From the NCBI RefSeq assembly GCF_002843235.3, contig NZ_CP031123.2, forward strand, positions 1,054,001 through 1,118,000: 64,000 nt of DNA, in the 5' to 3' direction. This stretch comes from Providencia huaxiensis (GTDB lineage Bacteria > Pseudomonadota > Gammaproteobacteria > Enterobacterales > Enterobacteriaceae). Shown one piece after another: positions 27,868 through 36,946 of this stretch (positions within the stretch are counted from its first letter, which is position 1; each line of letters opens with the position of its first letter). Under the pieces are notes generated by a model. That model was not told the DNA's origin and did not search any database. It saw nothing but the letters and a program-made list of their open reading frames with translations. The translations under genes were made by a program, and so were the position numbers.

Positions 27868-29624
27868 TAAAAGACCTCGACGATATTATGTTGATTGTGA
27901 TTTTCACCGGTGATCGGTTCGTTATAAAGGGCGTGCATGGTTGCCCACGCTAAGTCAGCATGGCTGGCCTCTTCGCTGCGGTCTGCTTCATAGGTTGGTC
28001 GGTTGCCGCTGGCAGTGGTCGCACGGCGAATGGCCATAAAAGATTGAGTGATATCATTACTACCCGCGTCATATTCCAGTCGGTCATGACTAATCACGTC
28101 ATAAGCTTTAAGCACTAACGCATTCTTTAACGCAGGGTTATAGACAAATTCTTTTGCAGCAGGGAAAAATTCTTGCACATTTTTCAGAACGCCATGGCCA
28201 ATACCCGTAGAGTCAATCCCGATGTATTGCACGTTGTAGCGTTCGGTGAGTTCTTTTATCGCGTCCGATTGCGCGCGAAAGTCCATGCCGCGCCATTGGT
28301 GATGTTCAAGTATGCGAAACTTACCGCCTTTATGTAGCGGTGGCGCGATAACCACACAGCCTGCGCTGTCGCCATTTTGTGTGCCTTTCGCGGGGTCGTA
28401 ACCAATCCAAACAGGATGGAAAGCATAGGGGCGTATCATTAACGGTTGAACGTCGTCCCATATTTCCCAACTGTCCACCATGCATTTTTGCATTAACTGC
28501 AAGTTGAAAATGGACGCGATATCGTCGACAAACTCACACATAAGTAAGTTTTCGAATTCATCAGGGCTATATTCTAAATAGAGTTGATCAATATCGAATA
28601 AATTACACCCGCCCCGCATGGCATCTTCAATCGTGACAATTTGCCGCCACTGGCCATCACCACACATCATGCCATTCACTAATGCTTGATGGCTGATATC
28701 GACCTCAACGTGATCGGCTTTACGACGACCACGATTAAAGAGCTTTCCAGACCAGAACGGATACGCGCTGTGTGTTAATGCGGATGGGGTCGAAAAGTAG
28801 GTTTGACGCCATTTTTTGTGCATGGCCATACCGGAGGCGACTTTGCGTAATTCTTGGAATTTGGGTATCCAGAAATACTCATCAAGATACAAATTACCGT
28901 GGTAACTCTGCGCGGTACGGGCATTGGTGCCAAGAAAATACAGTGTTGCGCCATTAGGCAAAACTATCGGATCACCTTTTAAGTCAACATCAACCTCTCG
29001 CGCCATATCAATAATGTAGCCTTTGAATACGTGCGCTTGGGCTTTACTCGCTGATAAAAATATTTGGTTTCGACCGGTAATGAGTGCATCCATAAAGGCT
29101 TCACGAGCGAAAAAGTAAGTTGCCCCGATTTGGCGTGATTTTAAGATGTTGCGAATTCGGTGCTTATGGCCGGCGCCGTACCATGCTTTCTGGTACTCAA
29201 ACATATTTTCACGAAAGATTTCTTCCAGCTTTTCAATCTGCTCTTCGCTAAATAAATTCTTCTCAGGGGCGCGGCGTTCACCTTTATTGCGATTGGCCAG
29301 TTTCGGGTTCAAATCAACCTCATTGCCGCCGTTTTGGTACTTGTGAATTTTGGCATGCCGCTCTACTTGGCGATAAAGTAAGTCGATTTCTTTAAAGTCT
29401 TTCCCCTCTTTATTTTCTTTACTCAATAGCGTACAAAGTCGCATCTCCAGCGTCATTTCCACGCGCTCAACGGGGGTGATCTCATCCCATTTGTCGCGAC
29501 GTTTCCAACTGTGGATAGTGGCAGTTTTTTCTTTGAGGATTTCAGCAATACGCGCAATTCGGTACCCGTTAAAATACAGGTGCATCGCGCGTTTTCTTGG
29601 GTCAAAATCGTGTAATGTTTTCAT
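27867..29624 (-). CDS. Phage terminase large subunit (P2 gpP)
   Basis: Terminase of 585 residues. It has an N-terminal helix-turn-helix (YFNGYRIARIAEILKEK, about 16-32) and an ATPase with the variant Walker A KSRQIGATY (about 163-171). A C-terminal nuclease domain contains WIGYDPAKG and GIDSTGIGHG metal-site motifs. It cleaves cos and translocates DNA with the small subunit M. First gene of the leftward P-Q operon, facing O across the shared late promoter region. Confidence 0.95.
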   Translation of the reverse strand: MKTLHDFDPRKRAMHLYFNGYRIARIAEILKEKTATIHSWKRRDKWDEITPVERVEMTLEMRLCTLLSKENKEGKDFKEIDLLYRQVERHAKIHKYQNGGNEVDLNPKLANRNKGERRAPEKNLFSEEQIEKLEEIFRENMFEYQKAWYGAGHKHRIRNILKSRQIGATYFFAREAFMDALITGRNQIFLSASKAQAHVFKGYIIDMAREVDVDLKGDPIVLPNGATLYFLGTNARTAQSYHGNLYLDEYFWIPKFQELRKVASGMAMHKKWRQTYFSTPSALTHSAYPFWSGKLFNRGRRKADHVEVDISHQALVNGMMCGDGQWRQIVTIEDAMRGGCNLFDIDQLYLEYSPDEFENLLMCEFVDDIASIFNLQLMQKCMVDSWEIWDDVQPLMIRPYAFHPVWIGYDPAKGTQNGDSAGCVVIAPPLHKGGKFRILEHHQWRGMDFRAQSDAIKELTERYNVQYIGIDSTGIGHGVLKNVQEFFPAAKEFVYNPALKNALVLKAYDVISHDRLEYDAGSNDITQSFMAIRRATTASGNRPTYEADRSEEASHADLAWATMHALYNEPITGENHNQHNIVEVF

Positions 29625-29670
29625 GTCGCCAGATTACTGGCTCACACGCCCAATCGCCCCGAGCTGTCGT

Positions 29671-29688
29671 TGTGCCATTTCCCACACA
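29671..29688. promoter_or_regulatory. Predicted Ogr site of the divergent P and O late promoters
   Basis: The motif TGT-N12-ACA (tgtgccatttcccacaca) sits between the divergently transcribed P and O genes. Ogr/Delta-type zinc-finger activators of P2 and relatives bind TGT-N12-ACA about 55 bp upstream of late transcription starts. Equivalent motifs are found at 35510 and 40806. Confidence 0.7.
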
Positions 29689-29782
29689 ATGGCAAAGCAT
29701 TGTTTCTTAGCCCCCATCCCTGAAAACATAGGCTCATCAATTTTTTATCTACGCATTAAATTTAATTGCCGGAGCCTGAGCA

Positions 29783-30610
29783 ATGACAAAAAAATCTAAA
29801 CCGGTGCGCCTTTGTGTTGAGGGAGCCACAACCGATGGGCGTAAAGTGCAGCGCCAATGGTTGACGGAAATCGCCAAAAATTACGATAAAAATGTTTATG
29901 GTGCCCGCATCAATATGGAGCATTGGAATTATTCTTTTATGCCGCGCTTCGGTGATGTTGAGTCGGTCTATACCGAGGAAATCAGCGAGGGAGCATTAGC
30001 AGGAAAGCTAGCACTATATGGCGTGTTAACACCAACACCTGAGTTGGTCGAAATGAATAAAAAACGCCAGAAAGTTTATACGTCTGTTGAAATCAATCCA
30101 AATTTCTCTGATATGAACGGTGCTTATTTGGTGGGCTTAGCTGTCACGGATAACCCTGCCAGCCTTGGCACGAGCATGTTGGAATTTAGCGCGGGTGCAG
30201 ATAAAACCGCGACTTTCTCAGAACGCAAGCAAGATAAAGATAACGTCTTTACGGCGGCGGAAGAAACGGTGATTGAATTTACCGAAGAAGAAAACAAACC
30301 AGAAAAACCCAGCTTGAAAGATCGCATCATGGCGAAATTCAGTCGCGAACGTCAGCGCAATGATGTTGAACTCAATGACATTCACCAAGCGGTAGAGCTT
30401 TGCGCGGAAGAGCAAACCGAAACCGCACAAAAGCTGACTCGGCTTGAAACACAAGTTAAAGCGTTATCGGGTATCAAGCAAGAAAATGAAACCCTGCGCA
30501 GTGAGCTGGACCAACTCAAAAAAGATTTGAGCCAGCAAGATAATCAGCAACACCGCCCCACGTCTTTTGGCGGCAATACAACCAACACTGAAAACCTGAC
30601 TGATTGCTAA
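29783..30610 (+). CDS. Capsid scaffolding protein / protease (P2 gpO)
   Basis: Protein of 275 residues of the GPO family. The N-terminal half is a serine-protease-like domain (NVYGARINMEHWNYSFM, AVTDNPASLGTSML). The C-terminal half is a long charged coiled coil (about 170-255), which acts as scaffold during procapsid assembly. It is expected to be self-cleaved. First gene of the O-to-S late operon. Confidence 0.93.
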   Translation: MTKKSKPVRLCVEGATTDGRKVQRQWLTEIAKNYDKNVYGARINMEHWNYSFMPRFGDVESVYTEEISEGALAGKLALYGVLTPTPELVEMNKKRQKVYTSVEINPNFSDMNGAYLVGLAVTDNPASLGTSMLEFSAGADKTATFSERKQDKDNVFTAAEETVIEFTEEENKPEKPSLKDRIMAKFSRERQRNDVELNDIHQAVELCAEEQTETAQKLTRLETQVKALSGIKQENETLRSELDQLKKDLSQQDNQQHRPTSFGGNTTNTENLTDC

Positions 30611-30622
30611 ACGGGAAAAACA

Positions 30623-31717
30623 ATGAGAAAAGAAACAAAAGTTAAATTTAACGGTTACATGACCCGTCTAGGTGAAATTTACGGTGTTCAGCCACACGAA
30701 TTCACAGATTCAAAAGTGGAAATTGAGCCTTCGGCAGCCCAAAAACTGGAAAGCAAAATTCAGTTAAGCGCCGTCTTTCTGACCAAAATTAATATTGTGC
30801 CTGTCAAAGACCAAGTGGGCGAAAAAATCGGCCTCGGCATTGGCTCAACGGTTGCCGGCACGACGGACACCACCAAACAAGACCGCGAACCGACTGACCC
30901 AACTCAATTGGCCAAACAAGGCTATCACTGCCGCCAAACGAATTTCGATACCGCTATTCGTTATGAAAAACTGGACATGTGGGCGATGTTTGAAGATTTC
31001 CAGCGCCGTATCCGCGATGCCATTATTCAGCGTCAAGCCCTTGATCGTATCATGATTGGCTTTAACGGTACGAGCCGCGCGGCAACTTCAAACCGTACAG
31101 TCAACAAAATGCTACAGGACGTCAACATCGGTTGGTTACATAAAATTCGCCTTGAAGCCCCTGAACATGTTTTAGGTTCTTCAACCGATAAAGACACCAA
31201 CCAAATCACCCCTGAGCCTATCAAAGTGGGTAAAGGTGAAGAGTATGAAAACCTTGATGCACTGGTTATGCAAGCCGTTGACCACGCGATTTCAGAAGTG
31301 TACGCCGACGATACCGATTTAGTGGTTATCTGTGGCCGCTCACTTTTAGCCGATAAATATTTCCCAATCGTCAATCGTGATCAAGCCAATACCGAGGCGT
31401 TAGCTGCGGATGTGATTATCAGCCAAAAACGCCTCGGTGGATTGCCAGCGGTACGTGTTCCCTATTTCCCGAAAAATGGAATGCTTATCACACGGTTAGA
31501 TAATTTATCTATTTACTGGCAAATCGAATCACGCCGCCGTCAAGTGGTGGACAATGCCAAACGTGACCGTATCGAAAACTACGAATCAGTAAATGAAGAT
31601 TACATTGTTGAAGATTACGACTGTGTGGCGTTGATTGAAAACATTGAGCTGACGTCTGGAAAACCGGCGGAGCCTACTGAGCCGGACGAAGCAAAAGACG
31701 CGCCAACCGGAGAATAA
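30623..31717 (+). CDS. Major capsid protein (P2 gpN)
   Basis: HK97-fold major capsid protein of 364 residues, P2 family. Typical stretches include RQTNFDTAIRYEKLDMWA, IMIGFNGTSRAATS and VVDNAKRDRIENYESVNEDYIVEDY. It carries an Asp/Glu/Pro-rich C-terminal tail of about 20 residues. It lies 12 bp after O, its scaffold. Confidence 0.96.
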   Translation: MRKETKVKFNGYMTRLGEIYGVQPHEFTDSKVEIEPSAAQKLESKIQLSAVFLTKINIVPVKDQVGEKIGLGIGSTVAGTTDTTKQDREPTDPTQLAKQGYHCRQTNFDTAIRYEKLDMWAMFEDFQRRIRDAIIQRQALDRIMIGFNGTSRAATSNRTVNKMLQDVNIGWLHKIRLEAPEHVLGSSTDKDTNQITPEPIKVGKGEEYENLDALVMQAVDHAISEVYADDTDLVVICGRSLLADKYFPIVNRDQANTEALAADVIISQKRLGGLPAVRVPYFPKNGMLITRLDNLSIYWQIESRRRQVVDNAKRDRIENYESVNEDYIVEDYDCVALIENIELTSGKPAEPTEPDEAKDAPTGE

Positions 31718-31720
31718 GCT

Positions 31721-32377
31721 GTGAATCCGTGGGAACGCAAACGCATGCAGGTTGAAGCCAAGAACGTCAGCGCCTATGGCGTTCTTGCTGACCCCTCGGC
31801 AGCAACACAAGTCAAATTGATGTTGCGCCAACATATGCGGGATCTAGGTAAAACTCAATCATTTGAACGCAAAGCCGCGTACAAACGTAAAGCCTTACCG
31901 CTATACGAAACGTGGATCACGGAAACATTAAAAGGCAACTCAGGCGTTCAAGATGATGTGCTGATGTATCTCATGTTGTGGAGTTTTGACGCGGGTTTGT
32001 ACGCGCAAGGGCTTGATATTGCGGAGTATGCATTAAAACACAAGCTCGCCATGCCGTCAGGCCAATCCCGCACAACCGGTTGTGCTATTGCCGAAGAAAT
32101 GGGAGATAGAGCCAAAGAAGCCTATACCGCAAAAAATCCCATTCCATTGGATATCTTGCAGCGCACCATGACATTAATTGAGCATGAAGATATGCCCGAC
32201 AAAGTCCGCGCCGAGCTACATAAATGGCTCGGTTACAGCTTGCGCGATAATGATTTTCCGCAACCGGCTTTATGTGAATTAATGCGTGCCCTTGAGCTCA
32301 ATGAGCGCAGTGGGGTTAAGCAGGATATTAAGAATATTGAAAAGTTTTTGTCAGCAAAAAACAGGGCTGATGAATAA
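31721..32377 (+). CDS. Terminase small subunit (P2 gpM)
   Basis: Protein of 218 residues of the P2 M family that recognises cos and recruits the large terminase P. The stretch DDVLMYLMLWSFDAGLYAQGLDIAEYAL matches the family's central helices, seen here as LMLWSFDAG. The start is GTG at 31721, 3 bp after N. An ATG seven codons later is an alternative. Confidence 0.92.
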   Translation: MNPWERKRMQVEAKNVSAYGVLADPSAATQVKLMLRQHMRDLGKTQSFERKAAYKRKALPLYETWITETLKGNSGVQDDVLMYLMLWSFDAGLYAQGLDIAEYALKHKLAMPSGQSRTTGCAIAEEMGDRAKEAYTAKNPIPLDILQRTMTLIEHEDMPDKVRAELHKWLGYSLRDNDFPQPALCELMRALELNERSGVKQDIKNIEKFLSAKNRADE

Positions 32378-32465
32378 AGAACGTGCCAACGCGCAAGGCG
32401 GCGCGAGATAAGAAATTTATTTTTCGGACTCTCGCCCACCGCCTACCTATTTTTAAGGTGACCTT

Positions 32466-32942
32466 ATGGATTTCGTTTCACCCGAACCCGCTAACGAAAA
32501 AGATGAAACAATCACCAGTGGTGATTTTTGGCCTGCGATTAATACCCGCGCATTTCGGGAATCAATGCGAGTTGACGGTACGGTCACCCAAAGTCGATTA
32601 ATTGAAGCCTTAAAAAACGCCATCATCGAAACCAACCGTGAATTATCCCGCTTTCAACAGCAAGAAATCCACTTGGGCTATACAACATTAGGCGCGGTTC
32701 CGGCCAGCAAAATTACGTATGGGGAAATTGACGTATCGGAATTAGTGATCCTTTATCGCCGTGCCGTATTCAGCGCGGCAAAAGCAAACTTAATCGAACG
32801 TTACCGCGATATTGATACAACCCCAAACGGCAGCAAAAAAGCCGATGCCTTAGAGACGAATATTGATGATTTACAGCGTGATGCTATCTGGGCAATTCAG
32901 CGTATCAAGGGTACGACACACAATATTGTTGAATTGATATGA
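32466..32942 (+). CDS. Head completion protein (P2 gpL)
   Basis: Protein of 158 residues of the GPL head-completion family. It stabilises DNA-filled heads and forms the connector below the portal. The family pattern W...R...MRVDGTVT and helices ending DALETNIDDLQRDAIWAIQRI are visible. It overlaps tail gene X by 4 bp. Confidence 0.93.
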   Translation: MDFVSPEPANEKDETITSGDFWPAINTRAFRESMRVDGTVTQSRLIEALKNAIIETNRELSRFQQQEIHLGYTTLGAVPASKITYGEIDVSELVILYRRAVFSAAKANLIERYRDIDTTPNGSKKADALETNIDDLQRDAIWAIQRIKGTTHNIVELI

Positions 32943-33142
32943 AAACCAGAACGATAAAAGGTGACACCGTAGACGGGATATGTTGGCGATTTTACGGCAG
33001 AACGACAGGCATGACCGAGGCTGTTTTGTTAGCGAATCCCAATCTAGCCGAACATGGCGCGGTGCTACCTGCAGGGCTATTGATTGAGTTACCTGAAATT
33101 ACCGAAGAGCCGGTACAGCCACTTATACAGCTATGGGATTGA
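32939..33142 (+). CDS. Tail protein X (LysM-like)
   Basis: Protein of 67 residues of the P2 X family (LysM-related fold): TIKGDTVDGICWRFYGRTTG, then NPNLAEHGAVLPAGLLIELPE. In P2 it is an essential tail component placed near the tape/baseplate hub. The short ATGA overlap with L indicates coupled translation. Confidence 0.92.
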   Translation: MKTRTIKGDTVDGICWRFYGRTTGMTEAVLLANPNLAEHGAVLPAGLLIELPEITEEPVQPLIQLWD

Positions 33143-33145
33143 TAC

Positions 33146-33451
33146 ATGTTTGATAAAGATCCGAACAGTTTCGGTATCGCACAGTGGTTATTAATGCTCT
33201 TCATTTCAATGTGGGGAGGTGTTGTGAGATACATCATTGACGTTAAAACGAATAATGTCCCGTGGAGCTGGTTTGCGGCTTTTATGCAAATGGTTGTTTC
33301 CGGCTTTGTCGGGTTGTTAGGCGGATTGCTCTGTATTGAGGGCAATCAAAGTATTTATATCACCCTATTCACCACCGGTGTATTTGGTGCGATGGGAAGT
33401 ATCGGACTTTCCTATTTATGGTCACGCTTTACTGGAGGAAAACATGTCTAA
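33146..33451 (+). CDS. Phage holin (LydA / holin family 3 type)
   Basis: Membrane protein of 101 residues with about three hydrophobic segments (17-30, 45-67 and 73-92) and a positively charged end. This is the layout of class I holins of the LydA type. It would form the inner-membrane lesions that release the endolysin encoded directly downstream (8-bp overlap). Confidence 0.85.
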   Translation: MFDKDPNSFGIAQWLLMLFISMWGGVVRYIIDVKTNNVPWSWFAAFMQMVVSGFVGLLGGLLCIEGNQSIYITLFTTGVFGAMGSIGLSYLWSRFTGGKHV

Positions 33452-33887
33452 CGTACCACGCGGCATACGCAACAATAATCCGGGCAATATTGATTATAAC
33501 CCGAGAAACCCATGGCGAGGGGAGCTGGCCTTTGACCCTAGCATTGAGCCCCGTCATAGCCGTTTTGAGAAACCTGAATACGGTATTCGCGCATTATTCA
33601 AGCTTTTGCGAACCTATTCAACCTATGCAGGAAAACAAGGGGTTGGTTGCGGCAAAATTGATACGGTGGAAGAAATTATTGAACGTTGGGCGCCTGCAAA
33701 AGACCGTAATAATACAGAGGGTTATATTAATCGTGTCTGTAAAGAAACGGGATTTGGCCGTCGTGATTGCCTTGATGTCTATGACAAAGAAACGGCATTC
33801 AAAATCGCTAAAGCGATTGTCCATGTTGAAAATGGTCAGCAGCCATACAGTGATGAGCTGTTTGAAAAAGCGTGGGCGATGTTGTGA
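33444..33887 (+). CDS. Phage endolysin-like peptidoglycan hydrolase
   Basis: Protein of 147 residues starting MSNVPRGIRNNNPGNIDY. This RGIRNNNPGN motif marks a family of phage muralytic (lytic transglycosylase-like) proteins related to PRD1 P5/P7-type enzymes. The conserved Glu in RFEKPEYGIRA is a catalytic candidate. It lies between holin and Rz, so it fills the endolysin role (P2 gpK position), although it is not the P2 K type. The start at 33444 follows actggagg. Confidence 0.82.
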   Translation: MSNVPRGIRNNNPGNIDYNPRNPWRGELAFDPSIEPRHSRFEKPEYGIRALFKLLRTYSTYAGKQGVGCGKIDTVEEIIERWAPAKDRNNTEGYINRVCKETGFGRRDCLDVYDKETAFKIAKAIVHVENGQQPYSDELFEKAWAML

Positions 33888-33920
33888 TGTTTGAACCCAA
33901 TAATGCGAGACGAAAAGCTT

Positions 33921-34481
33921 ATGTTTAATATGAAAAAGTGGGTAATCGCTTTCGCATTATTCCTTGTCGCCGGTGTCATATTCGCCGGCTGGCAAGGTCT
34001 CAAAAAAATAGATCGACTCAATGAACGAGTCGGCATACTCACGGCAGAAAACCAACAACTTTCGTTAGACGTTGATAAAAAATCCGCGCTGATCTCTGAG
34101 CAATCATTAAGTTTTCACCGTGCAAATCAAATCGCGGGTGATGCCTATCGTCGCGGTATTATTCAACGCGCCGCCGCCGAGGAAAGAAAAATTGAATATA
34201 AAACCATTCTTAAAAACGAGCCAACGTGTGATTTACCTGTGCCTAAGTATCTTGCTGATCGGGTGCTCGACAACGCCTACCGTATCCGTGCAAACGCAAT
34301 GCGTTCCCATTCCGAAAACACTAACTCAGCAAGTACCACCGCCTCTACCGGACGGGTTCTAACTTATTGCGATTTGGCTTTGATGGTTGACCCTTTACTC
34401 GCAGCCTTAGAAACTGCCAATATTCAACTGAGTGCGATTGAGTTATTTGATGAGGAACGGAACCGTGAAAAAGCTCACTAA
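33921..34481 (+). CDS. Rz-like i-spanin (LysB position)
   Basis: Protein of about 186 residues with an N-terminal transmembrane anchor (KKWVIAFALFLVAGVIFAGW) and a periplasmic coiled coil (about 30-90). This is the form of an inner-membrane spanin. The start could be at 33903, 33921 or 33930, of which the last two give a compact anchor. An Rz1 lipoprotein gene is nested inside in another frame. Together they disrupt the outer membrane in the last lysis step. Confidence 0.8.
   Translation: MFNMKKWVIAFALFLVAGVIFAGWQGLKKIDRLNERVGILTAENQQLSLDVDKKSALISEQSLSFHRANQIAGDAYRRGIIQRAAAEERKIEYKTILKNEPTCDLPVPKYLADRVLDNAYRIRANAMRSHSENTNSASTTASTGRVLTYCDLALMVDPLLAALETANIQLSAIELFDEERNREKAH
34228..34362 (+). 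CDS. Rz1-like o-spanin lipoprotein nested in Rz
   Basis: From the GTG at 34228 the frame gives 44 residues: MIYLCLSILLIGC, a lipobox with the lipidated Cys, then a short Pro-rich periplasmic part ending QQVPPPLPDGF. This is the classical Rz1 form. It lies entirely within the i-spanin gene in a different frame. The frame is open upstream to 34120, but only the GTG start gives a signal sequence of normal length. Confidence 0.82.
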   Translation: MIYLCLSILLIGCSTTPTVSVQTQCVPIPKTLTQQVPPPLPDGF

Positions 34482-34893
34482 CTTACGGGAATATTTAGAT
34501 AGCAAAATTCCATTTCTCAAAGATAACCCCGAAAATTTATACTTGTTCGTTGAAAACGGGCGGATTATTTCCACGTTAGAAGAAACGCCCAGTTTTGAAT
34601 ATGAATACACCGCTAATATTATTATTGAGCGCTATAGTGGTGACCAAAATGTCTTAATTGCGGTAGTCAATGATTGGCTAAGAAAAAATCAATCCGATAT
34701 TTCAGCGAACCCCGCAAAGCGGCAACAAGATTTTAGATTTGAGGCGGTGATTTTAGATAACAAAACCGCCCACATCAGTATTGATTTAAATCTCACCGAG
34801 CGTGTATTAGCGATTGATAAAGACGGTAAATATGTGATTGAGGCTACCCCTGAGCCGGCTAACCCGTTTAATGCATGGCCAACGACACGATGA
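34465..34893 (+). CDS. Tail completion protein R
   Basis: Protein of 142 residues of the P2 R family, needed to finish tails before head joining. Typical features are ENLYLFVENGRIISTLE, SFEYEYTANIIIERYSGD and VNDWLRKNQSDI. The GTG at 34465 is chosen because gaggaacgg precedes it at proper spacing and the length then matches P2 R. It overlaps S by 19 bp. Confidence 0.9.
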   Translation: MKKLTNLREYLDSKIPFLKDNPENLYLFVENGRIISTLEETPSFEYEYTANIIIERYSGDQNVLIAVVNDWLRKNQSDISANPAKRQQDFRFEAVILDNKTAHISIDLNLTERVLAIDKDGKYVIEATPEPANPFNAWPTTR

Positions 34894-35507
34894 ATGATGA
34901 TACTTTGCGTCAACTTGACAGTGAATTAACGCATTTATTAAATCGTATGTCGCAAGGCCAGCGCCGGCAGCTCGCCAAAGAAATCACTCGCGATTTACGC
35001 CGTTCTCAAATTAAGCGCATTTCACAACAAAAAAATCCGGATGGCAGCCCATACACCAAACGCAAAGCGAATTTCATCACGGTACAACGTGAAATCCAAT
35101 TTATGTGGCACGGTCAAAAACGTACCTTACGGAACTGGCGAGGTAATAGCAAAACAATCACTGGCCAAGATGCGAATAAAAAAGCGCAGCGCTCATTTCG
35201 TAAATCAGATATTCAGCGCTATATCAGTATCAAGAAAGATAAAATCAGTACAGAGCGCAAAACCAAGCAAACCCGCATGTTTAAAAAACTGGCCACCGCA
35301 CGTTTTTTACGCGCCTATAATAGCGATAAAGAAGCTGTCATTTATTTTTTACCTTCCGCAGCAAATATTGCCGGTGTACACCAGTTTGGTTTAACGGAGC
35401 GTATTGGCAATACAAAAATCACCTATCCCTCTCGCCAGTTATTAGGGCTCACACCGCAAGAAATCAGGCATATTGAAAGTCAGATTATTGATTTCCTCTC
35501 ACGATAA
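34875..35507 (+). CDS. Tail completion protein S
   Basis: Protein of 210 residues, longer than P2 S (about 150). The N-terminal part (ELTHLLNRMSQGQRRQLAKEI, IKRISQQKNPDGSPY) carries the virion morphogenesis family signature. A basic middle part appears extended. It ends the O-to-S late transcript, with the next late promoter motif 3 bp after its stop. Confidence 0.88.
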   Translation: MANDTMNDDTLRQLDSELTHLLNRMSQGQRRQLAKEITRDLRRSQIKRISQQKNPDGSPYTKRKANFITVQREIQFMWHGQKRTLRNWRGNSKTITGQDANKKAQRSFRKSDIQRYISIKKDKISTERKTKQTRMFKKLATARFLRAYNSDKEAVIYFLPSAANIAGVHQFGLTERIGNTKITYPSRQLLGLTPQEIRHIESQIIDFLSR

Positions 35508-35509
35508 TG

Positions 35510-35527
35510 TGTATCACAGACTGCACA
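35510..35527 (+). promoter_or_regulatory. Predicted Ogr site of the V-operon late promoter
   Basis: The motif TGT-N12-ACA (tgtatcacagactgcaca) lies 86 bp upstream of the small membrane protein gene at 35596 and 473 bp upstream of V. It implies that the small membrane protein is the first gene of the late V operon. Confidence 0.65.
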
Positions 35528-35595
35528 AAAGGCAGTAGCTGCAATCAATACACTATCAATGGCACGCTTAAGAAAATCATTTTTTTGAGGTTGCC

Positions 35596-35979
35596 ATGCG
35601 CAAATACATTCCGCTAATTCCTACTCTATTTATCATTATTTACTCACTGGTTATCTTTTTTGATACGGGCGTAGGTAACTATATTTCTGTGGTGGTCATC
35701 AATACGTACATTTCACTTCACGGCTTTAAATTATTTTTTACTCTCACGCCTTTTTTATCCAATAAAGATTATGAATATACCTTTGAGGGCTTCGAAAAGC
35801 TTCTCATACCGCTTGATGAATGGATTTATCGAACGGTGATTTTATTGACAGCGATCGGTGTGATTATCCTATTCATAACAAGTCAGTGGGTTGTCGTGCC
35901 ATTCTTTGTATTTTGGTGTTTTTGGCAGGGGTTGGCTCGCGGTGTGATTTTGTCAGCAGTCAAGGCAGCGAGTCAATAA
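35596..35979 (+). CDS. Small multi-span membrane protein between S and V
   Basis: Protein of 127 residues with four predicted transmembrane segments (about 5-22, 27-48, 80-96 and 100-118), preceded by gaggttgcc before ATG. I do not recognise the family. P2 has an unrelated non-essential ORF in this position. Its placement behind the predicted Ogr site means late lytic expression, so it might act in superinfection exclusion, lysis or assembly, none of which is shown. Confidence 0.7.
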   Translation: MRKYIPLIPTLFIIIYSLVIFFDTGVGNYISVVVINTYISLHGFKLFFTLTPFLSNKDYEYTFEGFEKLLIPLDEWIYRTVILLTAIGVIILFITSQWVVVPFFVFWCFWQGLARGVILSAVKAASQ

Positions 35980-35982
35980 ACC

Positions 35983-36606
35983 ATGTCTGCCGAAATTCGC
36001 CGCCTTATCAATAATCTTATCCGCGTGGGTGTTGTGATTGCCGTTGATGCCCAAAAAGGCTGTCGCGTACAAATTGGAAACCTAGAAACCGACTGGCTAA
36101 ATTGGATCACCTTACGTGCTGGTAGTACTCGCACCATGAATGCACCTAGCGTGGGTGAGCAAGTCCTTATCCTTGCTTTAGGCGGCGAACTTACCACGGC
36201 ATTTGTGCTAACCGGTATCTTTTCCAATGAACACTCAGAACCAACCGACTCCCTCACAGCGGACCATCGTACTTATTCAGATGGGGCAATCATTGAATAT
36301 GAACCTGCCACTGGTGCATTAATTGCCACAGGTATTAAAACGGCCACAATTGACGCCAGCGAACAAATTAATGCCACAACAAATGTGGTTATCGTCAATG
36401 CAAGTAAACAAATTAATCTCACCACACCAACAGTGATTTGTTCGGAAAATCTGACTTGCGCCACGCTCAATGTGACTGAGGGCGGCGAAATGACCGGAGA
36501 TATTGTTCATAAAAATGGGACGTTTTCATCAAATGGGGTTGTTCTGGATGATCACGATCATGGTGGTGTTGAGCGCGGCGGAAGTCGCACGGATGGTCCT
36601 CAATGA
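35983..36606 (+). CDS. Baseplate spike protein V
   Basis: Protein of 207 residues of the P2 V/gp45 family. An N-terminal OB-fold (VQIGNLETDWLNWITLRAGSTR) is followed by a repetitive beta-helical stalk (ATTNVVIVNASKQINLTTPTV). The C-terminal tip DDHDHGGVERGGSRT contains the HDHG metal-binding motif typical of P2-type spike tips that puncture the outer membrane. Its stop overlaps the W start (ATGA). Confidence 0.95.
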   Translation: MSAEIRRLINNLIRVGVVIAVDAQKGCRVQIGNLETDWLNWITLRAGSTRTMNAPSVGEQVLILALGGELTTAFVLTGIFSNEHSEPTDSLTADHRTYSDGAIIEYEPATGALIATGIKTATIDASEQINATTNVVIVNASKQINLTTPTVICSENLTCATLNVTEGGEMTGDIVHKNGTFSSNGVVLDDHDHGGVERGGSRTDGPQ

Positions 36607-36944
36607 GATATTGCGGTATGAGTCGAGAAAATGGAAAGTGCCTTTCCGATATTGAACATATACGCCAATCCGTGCGTGATATCTTGATCACGCCTATTGG
36701 CTCACGCATCGCACGGCGAAATTATGGTTCGCTATTATCAGAACTTATCGACCAGCCACAAAATCCCGCGCTGAAATTGCAGTTAATGTCAGCGTGCTAC
36801 ACCGCATTGTTAAAATGGGAGCCCCGCATTTTATTAACTCGCATTAGCCTAAATAGCACCGAGGCTGCACAGATGATTGTGGATATTGAAGCCACAAACC
36901 AAGACACCAATCAGTCACTTAATTTTTCGGTCAATGTGAGGTAG
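36603..36944 (+). CDS. Baseplate protein W
   Basis: Protein of 113 residues of the gp25/W family: HIRQSVRDILITPIGSRIARRNYGS and YTALLKWEPRILLTRI are diagnostic, shown here in part. It forms the baseplate wedge with J. The start at 36603 overlaps the V stop and reads MRYCGMSRENG, which matches the P2 W N-terminus pattern. Confidence 0.94.
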   Translation: MRYCGMSRENGKCLSDIEHIRQSVRDILITPIGSRIARRNYGSLLSELIDQPQNPALKLQLMSACYTALLKWEPRILLTRISLNSTEAAQMIVDIEATNQDTNQSLNFSVNVR

Positions 36945-36946
36945 CG

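Noticed and set aside
30845..31374. Leftward frames within the capsid gene
   Set aside because: Antisense shadows of the major capsid gene, which has full family similarity.
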